A stretch of 60,844 nt of DNA, taken from NCBI GenBank assembly GCA_022774505.1, contig JALFLW010000074.1:1-60844 (forward strand), in the 5' to 3' direction. This stretch comes from Lachnospiraceae bacterium. GTDB lineage: Bacteria; Bacillota; Clostridia; Lachnospirales; Lachnospiraceae. The notes beneath the pieces are model-generated. The model worked only from the letters and a program-made list of their open reading frames with translations, ran no database searches and was not told where the DNA came from. Each line of letters opens with the position of its first letter. The stretch's first letter is position 1. The position numbers and the translations under genes were made by a program. Positions 34,185-43,594 of the stretch are shown here, piece after piece.

Positions 34185-36248
34185 ATGGATTTATTATATG
34201 CGTTGTTTTATACGGCATTTTCTATGAGTTGTATGTTTCTGGTACTGCTTCCGGCGGTGCTTGTATTAAGGCTTTTCTTTCGGCATCTGTCAGGACGGAT
34301 CACTTTGACATTATGGATGGTGGTTTTTCTGAGGGCAGTATGTCCGGTGGGGATGAGTAGTCCGGTTTGTATTTATGATGGCTGGAACAGAGCATTTCAT
34401 ACACTGCTCCGGTCTCTGGGACTGGACATTTCTCCGGATATCGGTTTATTAACAGGCTGGAGATATGTTTTCATGGGAAAGCTGACGGCATCCGGGGAAT
34501 ATAAGACATGCACGGTCATCTGGCTTGCCGGGGCAGTTATTATGGCACTTGGCACTTTTTGGAAACAGTATCGTTTGAAAAGCAGACTGCGGCATAGTGC
34601 AAAGCATTTATATGATGAGATCTATCAGGTATCATGGCTGGATGTGCCTGTTCGGACGGGGATTTTTCGCAAAAGGATCTATCTGCCGGAGGGGTTTAGG
34701 GCAAAGGAACTGAAAGACGTAGCAGATTATCAGAAATGCCGTCTGCATCGCCGGGATGACCGGATAAGGGTGATTGCATTTATGATCTGCTGTATTCATT
34801 GGTGGAATCCGGGCATCTGGCTGGCATATTATCTGATGAGAAAGGATGCTGACAGGGCATGTGATATGGATTTTTTATATCGGTCAGGAATAGACAGACG
34901 GATGCAGTGTGTCCAGGTTCTTGCAAATATGCAGCGTGAAAAGAAAGAGAAAATAATAGTTTCTCTGATCACAGGCTGTGAAAAAAATCTTTCACGCAGA
35001 GCGGAGAGACTGCTTTATTATGAAAAAGGAAATGTATGGAAACATATTGCCGCAGGATTGGCGATCCTCCTGATTTTTCTTGTGGGCTTTTGTCTTTCGT
35101 CCCTGCAGTCTGTGGGGAGGACCGGAAACGGAGAAAATGATAAGATTTTTGCGGAGAATGTACAGAAGGATATCGTAAATAAAACGATCTCTCAGTGTGA
35201 AGTCCAAACGGCAAGCGGAAGTGCAGTGAGCGTGGAACTGGTCGTAAACAAAGGAACGTATCGGGAAGATACGGGATATCGGGGAAAGTGCCTGCTGCGT
35301 CTGAAAGATACGGAGGGCAGTTTTTTGGCGAAACTGGAGCTTTCAAAAGTATTTAACGGGCAGAAGGAGCAGAGTTTCCGAAAGGATATTGCTCTGAAAA
35401 CAGTAGACTATAACAGCGATGGAAATATGGAGCTGGTCATTGGTCAAAAGTCGGGAGATGGATATGAATATTACATTATTAATATAGAGGATCGTGATAT
35501 GGAGGTTATCAGTCCGGCGATCGTATTGCCGACGGTTACTTTGCTGCAGGAGGGCAGTATGGAATTTTCCTATATACAGGATGCCGGAGGGGTGATCACT
35601 ATTTCAGAGGCAGAAAAAATGAAATATTATGTCTGGGATGCTTCTGCAAAAATGTATGAATCCCGGGAAATGACAGATGATGATATTGAAAAAAGGAGAG
35701 AGAAGGCTGCTTCAGAACAAACAGAAAATCCTAAAAATTATTCCCTTGATGATAACGGAAAAAAAGTAATGGATGTATCAGTAAAAGCAGAGAAGAATGG
35801 AGGATTGTCTATCCAAAAGATCCGGATCAATGCCAAAGGACTGGATCAGCAGAGAGGGACAAAGACTCTGACGGGGGTAGACGGTTATTATTGTGATCTG
35901 CAGTGGGCTCAAACAGACGGAGAAGAAAAAAGATTTGCAGTGCTTTCGTATAATGGTGTGAAGGGAAGGACCTTTTCCTTATTTGATCTGAAACAAGGAC
36001 GGTTATGTTATAAACCAAAGGATGGAAATAAAATTTTAATAGATCTGTTTAAAAAATATGGGGCAGATGACGTCACCTTTGACAAAGATGGTGAGGCTGT
36101 TTATTCCCTGATGGAGATAGAGGGCGACAATCAGCTCAAGATTAATTTTGCGGCAAATGCCAGGAATGATATAACGGTAAAAGGGACGTTTCAATACAAT
36201 ATGTCTCAAAGTATAGAAACGTCCCTGCAATATAGTAAGGAATCATAG
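34185..36248 (+). CDS. BlaR1/M56-like membrane protein lacking the zinc motif
   Basis: About 687 residues. The N-terminal part (about 1-295) matches BlaR1/MecR1-type M56 peptidases: helices near 1-30, 35-50, 115-135 and 205-225, and the conserved downstream block HWWNPGIWLAYYLMRKDADRACDMDFLYR. Where the family has HExxH just before KRKD, this protein has YQKCR before LHRRD, so the zinc-binding histidines and catalytic Glu are missing. After a further helix (about 300-320) comes an external domain of about 365 residues I do not recognise. ATG at 34185 is preferred because a helix starts there and GAGG lies upstream; ATG at 34053 or 34155 is possible. No BlaI-type repressor is adjacent. A non-catalytic sensor is inferred. 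Confidence 0.8.
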   Translation: MDLLYALFYTAFSMSCMFLVLLPAVLVLRLFFRHLSGRITLTLWMVVFLRAVCPVGMSSPVCIYDGWNRAFHTLLRSLGLDISPDIGLLTGWRYVFMGKLTASGEYKTCTVIWLAGAVIMALGTFWKQYRLKSRLRHSAKHLYDEIYQVSWLDVPVRTGIFRKRIYLPEGFRAKELKDVADYQKCRLHRRDDRIRVIAFMICCIHWWNPGIWLAYYLMRKDADRACDMDFLYRSGIDRRMQCVQVLANMQREKKEKIIVSLITGCEKNLSRRAERLLYYEKGNVWKHIAAGLAILLIFLVGFCLSSLQSVGRTGNGENDKIFAENVQKDIVNKTISQCEVQTASGSAVSVELVVNKGTYREDTGYRGKCLLRLKDTEGSFLAKLELSKVFNGQKEQSFRKDIALKTVDYNSDGNMELVIGQKSGDGYEYYIINIEDRDMEVISPAIVLPTVTLLQEGSMEFSYIQDAGGVITISEAEKMKYYVWDASAKMYESREMTDDDIEKRREKAASEQTENPKNYSLDDNGKKVMDVSVKAEKNGGLSIQKIRINAKGLDQQRGTKTLTGVDGYYCDLQWAQTDGEEKRFAVLSYNGVKGRTFSLFDLKQGRLCYKPKDGNKILIDLFKKYGADDVTFDKDGEAVYSLMEIEGDNQLKINFAANARNDITVKGTFQYNMSQSIETSLQYSKES

Positions 36249-36253
36249 ATGAT

Positions 36254-36297
36254 CCCCATTTATGTCTTATGTCCTGAAGAATAAATAGGCATTTTGT
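36254..36297 (-). repeat. Palindromic repeat copy D (short fragment)
   Basis: The sequence CCCATTTATGTCTTATGTCC then TGAAGAATAAATAGGCATTTTG matches the outer part of the left arm of copies B and G (46 bp). It fills the gap between two convergent genes, and both stop codons lie at its edges. Confidence 0.75.
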
Positions 36298-36298
36298 C

Positions 36299-38263
36299 TT
36301 ATTTATTAAATGTCCAATTCTCGAAGGAGAGGACATCTCCCTTGAAAGCAAAATAAATATCATGTTTTCCCTGTATCTCATCGACAAGGGTATTGACAGT
36401 GGCATTTCCGTCTTTGTCCCCTTTGATCTCTGCTTCTGCGATGAGACGTTTGTGGAGAGAATCCTCATATATTCTGATCTTTGCGGTTTTGCCGGTTTCC
36501 ATCTTGAAATGTGCGGTGAATGAAGCAGGAGACTCTGTTCCGAATTCGACACCCTTTACAAGACTCCAGGCATATTCATAATTTTCCGGATCGCTGACTG
36601 CCTGCATATATGCTCCGTCTTCGAGATAACGGGTGGAGAGCATGCCGGAACAGTTGGAGAAGGTCGTGCCGGAATTGATCTGATATGGATCAAAGTCCTT
36701 TATTTGGGACACACCAGCGAGATCCTGCTGTACAGGAACGAGCGAACCATCTTCATTGACAAAAAGTTCATTTACATGGCAGCTGCGGAAACCGAGGTCG
36801 GATCCGAGTGCGTCCTCAAGCACGCGGGTGTGATAGAACATATAGTATTTTCCCTGGAATTGTATGATCGAATGATGGTTATTTCCGGAGAGTTTGAATA
36901 CGGTGCCACAGTTGGCCAGAACATCTCCCCGGTAAGTGTATGGTCCTGTTGGTGATTTCGATGTCATATAACCGATGGAGCACAGTCCCAGATCACTGTA
37001 TTCGTCACTACGTGTTTTCCAGTCGGAGCAGTAGGAGAAATAATAAGTATCTCCGATCTTATTGATGCCGCTGTCTTCAAAGAAATAAGGAGCATCAATG
37101 GTGACTTCCTTTCCGCTGAAGGAGGTCATGTTGTCTGCTAATTTGCGAATACGTGCACCTCCGTTGCTGCCTCCGTAGCAGAGATAAGAGGAACCGTCAT
37201 CATCTGTAAAAACGGCCGGATCCAAAGCACCGGTCTTTGTAGTATTGTCGGAAAATGGTCCAACAAAAGGTCCGTCGATCGGGTCATGGAATGGACCGAC
37301 CGGTGAGTCTGCCTGAATGACGCCTATCTGATATCCGCCATTTGTAAAATAGATAAAGAACTGATCTTTACCATTTATTTTCTTGTATGTGGCACATGGA
37401 GCCCAGAAGCAGCCGGCCCATTGACAGGTTCCGAATTTGTCATCTGTATTTGCAGCGGCGATCTGGAAAGTTCCATGATCTGTCCAGTTGACCATATCAT
37501 CGGTAGAAATGATATGAAGACTTTGGATATATTCATAGGAATTGGTTTCTTTATGTTCGCCCTTTTCATAATGCTGGGAATCATTTGACATATATACATA
37601 TAAACGACCGTTATATTCTATAACAGCCGGATCCGCTGTATAGCTGTTTGGAATCAGCGGGTTATTCTCTCCGACTTTTTTGATCTCCGGTGCAAAGGAT
37701 GGAGAGTCAACCGGCAGAGAAGGACGTGGCCGTGGTGTGCGGGTTGGTGCCGCAGTGGCAGTAGGAACGACAGGTGTTACTGCATTGGTTGCAGGAGAAA
37801 CTGTCGGAATAAGTGAAGGAGCTTCTGCTGTGGAAACCGGAGCATTGGTAGCTGCGCCGGGAGTCTGGACAGATGACGGCTTCTGCGTGGCAGGAGCTTT
37901 GGAAGTGCTTGTGGAAGCCTTCTTCTGACGCACCGTTACACGACATGTTCTTTTATATTTTTTCTTTCCTTTTTTGATCGTTACTGTTATTTTTGCTGTT
38001 CCCCTCTTTTTGGCTGTGATCTTGCCGCTTTTGGTAACAGAGGCAATGGAAGGGGAAGAGCTGCGGTATGTGAGCTTTGCTTTTTTGATGCCCTTAACCT
38101 TTAGCTTATAAGTCTGTCCCTGGGTCAATTGTACTTTTGTTCTGCTGAGACGAACTTTCTGAGAGGCTGTAGAAATAGCCGGTATCAATGTTGTTATACT
38201 GAAGGCAGCGATTATGGTACATAATGCCGTCAGCATAAGGAGAAAATGGATTTTCTTTTTCAT
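36299..38263 (-). CDS. Secreted GH43 glycosidase with Big_2 and C-terminal carbohydrate-binding domain
   Basis: A 654-residue secreted enzyme. It has a signal peptide (about 1-33), a lysine-rich Big_2 domain (about 37-112) and a Thr/Pro/Ala linker (about 115-190). The five-bladed GH43 catalytic domain (about 200-520) carries the catalytic Asp in YTADPAVIEY, the second Asp in GALDPAVF and the general acid Glu in YFFEDSGIN. The C-terminal part (about 535-654, SGMLSTRYLEDGAYMQAV and GKTAKIRIYEDS) looks like a CBM6-type carbohydrate-binding domain. It should release arabinose or xylose from plant polysaccharide. The divergent AraC gene is the probable regulator. The Big_2 module links it to the other surface proteins in the window. 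Confidence 0.92.
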   Translation of the reverse strand: MKKKIHFLLMLTALCTIIAAFSITTLIPAISTASQKVRLSRTKVQLTQGQTYKLKVKGIKKAKLTYRSSSPSIASVTKSGKITAKKRGTAKITVTIKKGKKKYKRTCRVTVRQKKASTSTSKAPATQKPSSVQTPGAATNAPVSTAEAPSLIPTVSPATNAVTPVVPTATAAPTRTPRPRPSLPVDSPSFAPEIKKVGENNPLIPNSYTADPAVIEYNGRLYVYMSNDSQHYEKGEHKETNSYEYIQSLHIISTDDMVNWTDHGTFQIAAANTDDKFGTCQWAGCFWAPCATYKKINGKDQFFIYFTNGGYQIGVIQADSPVGPFHDPIDGPFVGPFSDNTTKTGALDPAVFTDDDGSSYLCYGGSNGGARIRKLADNMTSFSGKEVTIDAPYFFEDSGINKIGDTYYFSYCSDWKTRSDEYSDLGLCSIGYMTSKSPTGPYTYRGDVLANCGTVFKLSGNNHHSIIQFQGKYYMFYHTRVLEDALGSDLGFRSCHVNELFVNEDGSLVPVQQDLAGVSQIKDFDPYQINSGTTFSNCSGMLSTRYLEDGAYMQAVSDPENYEYAWSLVKGVEFGTESPASFTAHFKMETGKTAKIRIYEDSLHKRLIAEAEIKGDKDGNATVNTLVDEIQGKHDIYFAFKGDVLSFENWTFNK

Positions 38264-38490
38264 ATTGATCTCATTCCTTTCTTTTTAAGTGCGCAAGTGA
38301 ACAAGCTCCCTTGCGTTGCGAATTTGTGATATAATCATAGCATGGAGGGGGTGGTGGGGCATATTATTTTTATGTCAATAATTTGTACAAAACCGCCATA
38401 TTCCTGCAGGGGCATATTTACCGCAGCACGGAAAGGGTTTAGATATATAATGAAAAAGGGATGAGGTGATCTTTTACGACAGCAGAACCA

Positions 38491-39399
38491 ATGTATCTCC
38501 GTTATTTTACCCAGGAGGGGATTTTTCCGTTTTTTATACAATACGGACATCACGGAGAGGATCAAAAATGGCATTATCATGCCGATTTTTATGAATTATT
38601 GATCGTTTTGGATGGAACGGCGAAGCAGAGAGTGAATCATCAGGATTATTATATAAAAAGAGGGGACGTATTTGTCTTTGAAGAGGGTGTTTCTCATAAC
38701 TTTACGGATGTGCATGATCTGCATATATGTAATATCATGTTTCAGCCGGCAGCACTCGCGGATCAATATCATGATCTCGGACAGATACCGGGATATCATA
38801 ATTTATTTATTATAGAACCCTATTTATCTCAGAATGATAAATATCAGCAGTTCCTAAAATTGGACTTTACACAGTTTGATGAGGTCAGCCGTATGATCAG
38901 GGCAATGCATGAAGAATATCATGCGGACAGGCCGGGGAGGCACACAATGGTAATGGCATATTTTCAAATGCTCGTCATTTATCTGGCCAGATGCTGTAGT
39001 GAACGAAGATGGGATGGAGAGGATAAAACGTCCATGCAGATTGCCCGTTCGGTCAGTTGTATGGAAAAGAATTTTAAAAACAATTTCAGTGTTGCCGAGC
39101 TGGCAAAGATGTCATATGTATCGGAACGTCACTTTTTGCGGCGGTTCTCGGAGGTATATCATACGACACCGCATCAATATCTGATGCGTTTGAGACTTCA
39201 ATATGCCTGCAGTCTGCTGGAAAATGACAGGAATGGTCTGAGTATTGCAGATGTTGCCTATGAATCCGGATTTCAGAGTAACAGTTATTTTACGAGAGTG
39301 TTTAAACAGGCATATGGAAAGACACCTCAGGAATATCGAAAGGATAAGGTGATGCAAAATATACAGGGATTAAGGATGGCAGACAAAGGAAGCAAATAA
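38491..39399 (+). CDS. AraC-family transcriptional regulator
   Basis: A 302-residue regulator. The N-terminal cupin-like domain (about 1-150) has H-containing strands (HYHADFYELLIVLDG, GDVFVFEEGVSH). The C-terminal pair of helix-turn-helix motifs (about 190-290) reads FSVAELAKMSYVSERHFLRRF and LSIADVAYESGFQSNSYFTRVF, with the closing GKTPQEYRK. It is divergent from the GH43 gene across 228 bp and probably senses a sugar and controls it. The start is uncertain: ATG at 38491 has no ribosome site, while a GAGGTGAT at 38463-38470 has no ATG, GTG or TTG at normal distance. Confidence 0.92.
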   Translation: MYLRYFTQEGIFPFFIQYGHHGEDQKWHYHADFYELLIVLDGTAKQRVNHQDYYIKRGDVFVFEEGVSHNFTDVHDLHICNIMFQPAALADQYHDLGQIPGYHNLFIIEPYLSQNDKYQQFLKLDFTQFDEVSRMIRAMHEEYHADRPGRHTMVMAYFQMLVIYLARCCSERRWDGEDKTSMQIARSVSCMEKNFKNNFSVAELAKMSYVSERHFLRRFSEVYHTTPHQYLMRLRLQYACSLLENDRNGLSIADVAYESGFQSNSYFTRVFKQAYGKTPQEYRKDKVMQNIQGLRMADKGSK

Positions 39400-39465
39400 A
39401 TTTCTTTACAGAATGAGATAGTTTGCTATAAAATGATTATTAGGAATGAAAGAGGGGGAGTTTTG

Positions 39466-39882
39466 ATGATCGTACAGTCAGCAGAACAATATCAGGAAGA
39501 TTTTCGTTGTAAACGGTGTGGAAGGCTTCTGCCGGATATTTATGGGGAGGATCTATGTCCGTCCTGCCAGGAGGCAGAGCTTTTTTCAGAAGTTAAGGAT
39601 TTTATAAGAGAAAATGATGTGCGGGAAATGGATGTGGCAGAGCATTTTGATATTCCGATCAGCAAAGTCAGAAGGTGGATCCGCGAGGGAAGGATTCAGT
39701 ACAAAGGTGATGTGGGACAATCTATTTCCGGTGTCTACTGCCAGATCTGCGGGAAACCGATAGATTTTGGAAACGTGTGCTCAGAATGTCATCGGATGCA
39801 GGGATTAAAGATCGTTGCACAGCAATATGCGGAGCAGAAAGCGGAAATGCGTTTTATCAAAAACAAAGAGAAAAATTCGTAA
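39466..39882 (+). CDS. Zinc-ribbon and helix-turn-helix protein (YvyF-like)
   Basis: A 138-residue protein with an N-terminal zinc ribbon (CKRCGRLLPD and CPSCQEAE, about 16-35), a helix-turn-helix in the middle (VREMDVAEHFDIPISKVRRW then IREGRIQY, about 55-85) and a second Cys pair near 95-112 (CQICGKP and CSEC). This layout resembles YvyF-type proteins found in flagellar operons, although no flagellar genes are visible here. The start at 39466 has AGAGGGGGAG 6 bases upstream; an in-frame ATG at 39433 lies before that site. It may be a DNA-binding regulator, possibly metal- or redox-responsive; this is inferred. Confidence 0.8.
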   Translation: MIVQSAEQYQEDFRCKRCGRLLPDIYGEDLCPSCQEAELFSEVKDFIRENDVREMDVAEHFDIPISKVRRWIREGRIQYKGDVGQSISGVYCQICGKPIDFGNVCSECHRMQGLKIVAQQYAEQKAEMRFIKNKEKNS

Positions 39883-39905
39883 TATGATTGTCAGAGGCAA
39901 AACAT

Positions 39906-40835
39906 TCAGGCGGCAGGAAGAAACAGATAGAAGACCAACGGAATGGTGATCAGAGCCAGCAGATTTGAGATCAGAGCCATAGATGCTCCGAGGGAGGCAT
40001 CCTTATCGTATGCGGAAGGAATGACAATGGTATTTAGTCCGAGAGGCATGGAGTATGCACAGATCAGGACATGGCGGATATCGGAGTCAAGCTGCAGCAG
40101 GCCTGCGAGCAGGAAAAAAAGAAAAGGCAAAAGAAGCAGGCGGTAGAGAGCCGTAAACAGTACCCTTCCGGATGATATGAGGGGACGGAGAGGGTACTGT
40201 CCAATGATAAAGCCTGTCAGGAGCATGGCAATGGGAGCCATGCATGCACTTCCCGCAGAAATGAAAGCAGGGAGTGGACGAGGCAGTGAAAAGGAAGTGA
40301 TACCCAGTATCACTCCGGCGAGGGAGGCAAGATTTATGGGATTTCCCCATTTTTTGAGAGGACTCATTCCTTCAGAAGCCGGTATAAGCCAGGATATGCC
40401 TATGCTGTTTAGAAACAGATTGATCGGGAGAGTGAATATGAGATAGTCGAATAGGATCTCGGAGCCAAAGATCCCTTCGACCACAGCATTTCCCATAAAA
40501 GCAATATTTGCTACCACAAAGGAGTACCGGTAAATTCCGTACTCCTCTTTTTTTTGTGCAAAAAACGGAGAAAGCACAATTGCAAGGAGCAGGGCAATAG
40601 CCAGAAAAAGGATGCTGTATAATATAAAAGAAGCTTTGGAAGTAAGATTTTCTATAGTGCATCGGTTCATAAATGTATTTAGCACCAGACAGGGCATAAA
40701 TAGCAGATTTTCCAGTTTTGACAAAACAGCACCGGAATTTTCGGGAATCAGTTTTTTTCTATTTAACATATATCCAAAAAGCATAAATAAAAACATAAAA
40801 AGCATCTGCCGGAAGGATGAAATAAATACGTCCAT
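39906..40835 (-). CDS. AEC-family transporter
   Basis: A 309-residue membrane protein with about ten helices in two inverted halves of five, as in the auxin efflux carrier (AEC) family that also includes bacterial malate and malonate carriers. Landmarks are the N-terminal LFGYMLNRKKLIPENSGAVLSKL, the polar break in FVVANIAFMGNAVVEGIFG and the second-half counterpart MPLGLNTIVIPSAYDKDASL. Substrate cannot be predicted. AGGCGG precedes the ATG. It is divergent from the orphan response regulator at 41003 and convergent with the zinc-ribbon gene. The 167-bp divergent region contains two direct TTTAATCTAA copies. Confidence 0.9.
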   Translation of the reverse strand: MDVFISSFRQMLFMFLFMLFGYMLNRKKLIPENSGAVLSKLENLLFMPCLVLNTFMNRCTIENLTSKASFILYSILFLAIALLLAIVLSPFFAQKKEEYGIYRYSFVVANIAFMGNAVVEGIFGSEILFDYLIFTLPINLFLNSIGISWLIPASEGMSPLKKWGNPINLASLAGVILGITSFSLPRPLPAFISAGSACMAPIAMLLTGFIIGQYPLRPLISSGRVLFTALYRLLLLPFLFFLLAGLLQLDSDIRHVLICAYSMPLGLNTIVIPSAYDKDASLGASMALISNLLALITIPLVFYLFLPAA

Positions 40836-41002
40836 AGAGTACCGCCTCGTTTTAATCTAAGTTTAATCTAATAATAGTATGGTAGTTATTGAGGTTTTCA
40901 TTCATACAAATTTCGGCGGCTTATGCCATAAAAATGACATAGACAAAGAATAAATATTAAAGGTAAATATTTCTAAAACAGACAGATAAAGGAGGAATAA
41001 CG

Positions 41003-41677
41003 GTGCGCATATTAACAGTAGGGAATGATCAGGAATTAAAAACTGTGATCAGTGAAAAGCTTTTGCGGCAGAATTGCATGGTGGATTCCTGTGATTCCGG
41101 AAATGCAGCACTGGATTATCTTCAATTAGCCGAATATGATGTGGTTCTTATGGATGTCAATCTTCCGGATGGCAGTGCTTTAGAAGTATTAAAAAAGATG
41201 AGAAACGGAAATATAGAGATTCCTGTGATGCTTCTGACGGCACAGGCAGAGGTCGCAGACATCGTACAGGGTCTGGATGCCGGTGCGGACGAGTATATGG
41301 TAAAACCTATACATTTTTCGGAGCTTATGGCCAGGATCCGTGTGCTTTTGCGCAAAAAAGACGGTGTGCGGGGAAATATATACCGTTGTGGAGATCTGGA
41401 GATAAATGTGAATGACCAGACAGTGCAGAGAGCCGGCCGGCAGATAGAATTATCGCCCAAGGAATATTCCATGCTTTTGTATATGATGCGCAACCGGAAT
41501 ATTGTTCTTACCAGAGAGCAGCTTGAGATGAATGGATGGGATTACCGCGGGGAGAGTGCCTCTAATGTTGTTGATGTATATATCAGATATTTAAGAAAAA
41601 AGATAGATGAAGGTTTTGAACAAAAGCTGATCCATACGATCCGGGGAGTCGGATATGCACTGCGTAGTGATGATTAA
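41003..41677 (+). CDS. OmpR-family response regulator, no adjacent kinase
   Basis: A 224-residue regulator with a receiver (phospho-acceptor Asp in VVLMDVNLPDGS, LLTAQAE, Lys in YMVKPIHF) and a winged helix ending IHTIRGVGYALRSDD. All phosphorylation residues are present, so it can probably be phosphorylated. The start is GTG with AGGAGG 7 bases upstream. No kinase gene lies within several kilobases; neighbours are a transporter on one side and a sulfotransferase on the other. The partner kinase must be elsewhere. Confidence 0.9.
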   Translation: MRILTVGNDQELKTVISEKLLRQNCMVDSCDSGNAALDYLQLAEYDVVLMDVNLPDGSALEVLKKMRNGNIEIPVMLLTAQAEVADIVQGLDAGADEYMVKPIHFSELMARIRVLLRKKDGVRGNIYRCGDLEINVNDQTVQRAGRQIELSPKEYSMLLYMMRNRNIVLTREQLEMNGWDYRGESASNVVDVYIRYLRKKIDEGFEQKLIHTIRGVGYALRSDD

Positions 41678-41770
41678 AACGGCACAAAATTGCCACAGTT
41701 TTTTAATGTAAATTTCACGTTCCTTTAGTAGAATACCGGGGAAGATAACAAAAAAGGAGCAGAAGAGACG

Positions 41771-42904
41771 ATGACAGAGCAGAAAATATTGTATTTACAC
41801 ATTGGCATGCCGAAGACAGGGACGAGCTCCCTGCAGTCATTTTTGGTGCAGAATGAAAATGCATTATTACAAAATAACTTTTGTTATCCGAAGATGCCGG
41901 GGAGATATCCGATGGTATCACCAAATAGAAATGCTCATTTTCTGGTGGGAAAGGTAAAAAATGCAGCCGGAGTAGAGGACGAAACCCTGACAAAGGAGCG
42001 TTTTGATCTGTCCATACAGCGTTTGGAGGAAGCCTTTCAAAAAGCAGACAATGTGATCCTGAGTGATGAGGCGATCTGGAACACATACACGGTCAAGACA
42101 CCGGAGTGCATCAGGCAGGTCGTGAGATTTTGTGATGAAAGAAATATAGAGCTGAAGGTGATTGTTTATCTCAGGAGACAGGACTACTATCTGGAATCAT
42201 ATTGGAAACAGCAGATACGAAAACGTGGAGCGGTGTGGGAATGGCAGAGAGTCATGAAAAAAACACCGGGATATATTGTTTTGGATTATGAAAAGCATCT
42301 GCGGGAGATCGCAGAGGAAGTGGGAGACGATCATATGATCGTACAGGCATATCAGGAAGAAAATTTTGATCTGTGCAGTGATTTTATGCATATTTTGAAT
42401 ATTGATGATCTGGATTCTTTTTATGTCCTGGAGGAGAAGGTCAATCTGAGCCTGAATAATAATTATGCAGAAATAAAGAGAATATTGAATCAGCTTTTGG
42501 AAACAGAAAATATGCAGGAGTGGGGCAAACAGCAGAGATGGTTTGAAAAAGTAGCGGTAGACTGTTCCAGAGCTGATAAAAAGCAGTACGAAAGCTCTAT
42601 GTTTTCTGCAGGGCAGAGAGAAGATTTCGTAAAAAAATATGATGGATCAAATCATAGGATATCTGAAAAATATATGCAGGGACGGGAGCTGTTTGATCAG
42701 GAAACGGAATCCGGATCAGGACTGCCCCAGTGGTCCAGGGATAATGCTCTGCAATATGAAGATACGGTTTTATTCTTTGGTATGGCATACTTAGAAATCA
42801 AGAAAGAGTTAGAAGCATTGAAGAGTAATATACAGCGGATAGAGGCTGTGCAGAGGAGAGGACTTTTGCACAGGATCGCAGATAAATGCAGAATGTTTTT
42901 ATAA
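41771..42904 (+). CDS. Sulfotransferase-like protein
   Basis: A 377-residue protein. Its N-terminus LYLHIGMPKTGTSSLQSFL (about 7-25) is the phosphate-binding loop that holds the donor PAPS in sulfotransferases. A conserved VIVYLRRQDYYLESYWKQQI block with Arg and Ser-like positions for the 3'-phosphate follows at about 135-155. The C-terminal 120 residues are helical and charged, with no clear family. It is cytosolic, since no signal or membrane segment is seen. GGAGC precedes the ATG. A role in sulfating a sugar or surface polymer is possible; the substrate is unknown. Neighbours are a tail-anchored protein and a MraY-type transferase. Confidence 0.8.
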   Translation: MTEQKILYLHIGMPKTGTSSLQSFLVQNENALLQNNFCYPKMPGRYPMVSPNRNAHFLVGKVKNAAGVEDETLTKERFDLSIQRLEEAFQKADNVILSDEAIWNTYTVKTPECIRQVVRFCDERNIELKVIVYLRRQDYYLESYWKQQIRKRGAVWEWQRVMKKTPGYIVLDYEKHLREIAEEVGDDHMIVQAYQEENFDLCSDFMHILNIDDLDSFYVLEEKVNLSLNNNYAEIKRILNQLLETENMQEWGKQQRWFEKVAVDCSRADKKQYESSMFSAGQREDFVKKYDGSNHRISEKYMQGRELFDQETESGSGLPQWSRDNALQYEDTVLFFGMAYLEIKKELEALKSNIQRIEAVQRRGLLHRIADKCRMFL

Positions 42905-42998
42905 ATATGCCCGGAAATTTGACAAGGAGGGAAAACCTGCTTATTATAAGTAGGTAACACAATGTATCCCTATTGTTAAGAAAGATTGGTATATTTTT

Positions 42999-43520
42999 AT
43001 GATCATTATAGAAGAGACAGAGGAAGACCGGAATAGAGTATCCGTGCCGGATGAAGAGTATGTGGAGGATGAGGTGCTCAGCACGGAAGAGGAAAAATAC
43101 CGTAGTGCGAGGGACTTAGAGGATTCTTTAGAATGTGTCACACGTTATGAACAGGGAGTGAGGACCCTATTGGATGCCGCTGCATTGTTTGAGGAAATCT
43201 CTGATTATGGGGACAGTGCAAGACGGGCAGCAGCATGTAGAAAGCGTGCAAAGACTTATGAGGATAAGGGAAAAGAAAAAGCCTATCAGGAGGCGGTGAA
43301 GCTTTTTAAAAACGCAAAGACAAAAATGGATTACCGCACGGCGATCACAGAATTGGAACGCTTTTCGGATTATAAGGAGAGTGCCGATATGATCCGGCAG
43401 AGCAAGGAAGTAATCACACGGCTGGAGACGAGATCATCGTGGAAAAACCGTATTATCGCCGTGGTGATCATTGCTGTGATGGTTATATTTGTATGGATAG
43501 TCTGGAAATTTCTTATTTAA
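42999..43520 (+). CDS. Tail-anchored protein with helical repeats
   Basis: A 173-residue protein with an acidic N-terminus (about 1-45, rich in Glu and Asp), then two helical repeats of TPR-like type (YEQGVRTLLDAAALFEEISD and YQEAVKLFKNAKTKM, with YGDSARRAAACRKRA and YKESADMIRQSKEV following each), and a single C-terminal helix (about 150-170) as membrane anchor. The soluble part should face the cytosol. Function is unknown; such repeats usually bind partner proteins. The start has no clear ribosome site. The next gene, 74 bp downstream, encodes a MraY-like transferase. Confidence 0.75.
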   Translation: MIIIEETEEDRNRVSVPDEEYVEDEVLSTEEEKYRSARDLEDSLECVTRYEQGVRTLLDAAALFEEISDYGDSARRAAACRKRAKTYEDKGKEKAYQEAVKLFKNAKTKMDYRTAITELERFSDYKESADMIRQSKEVITRLETRSSWKNRIIAVVIIAVMVIFVWIVWKFLI

Positions 43521-43594
43521 AATTACATGAGGCATGGAGGCTGTTGCTTTCATGCCTGTCTGTATGTGTGGACATACAGAGGAAAGGATAAAAT

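Noticed and set aside
40836-41002. A riboswitch or regulatory RNA in the region between the AEC transporter and the orphan regulator.
   Set aside because: Only a direct pair of TTTAATCTAA and AT-rich DNA are visible. No stable stem or known riboswitch core was seen.
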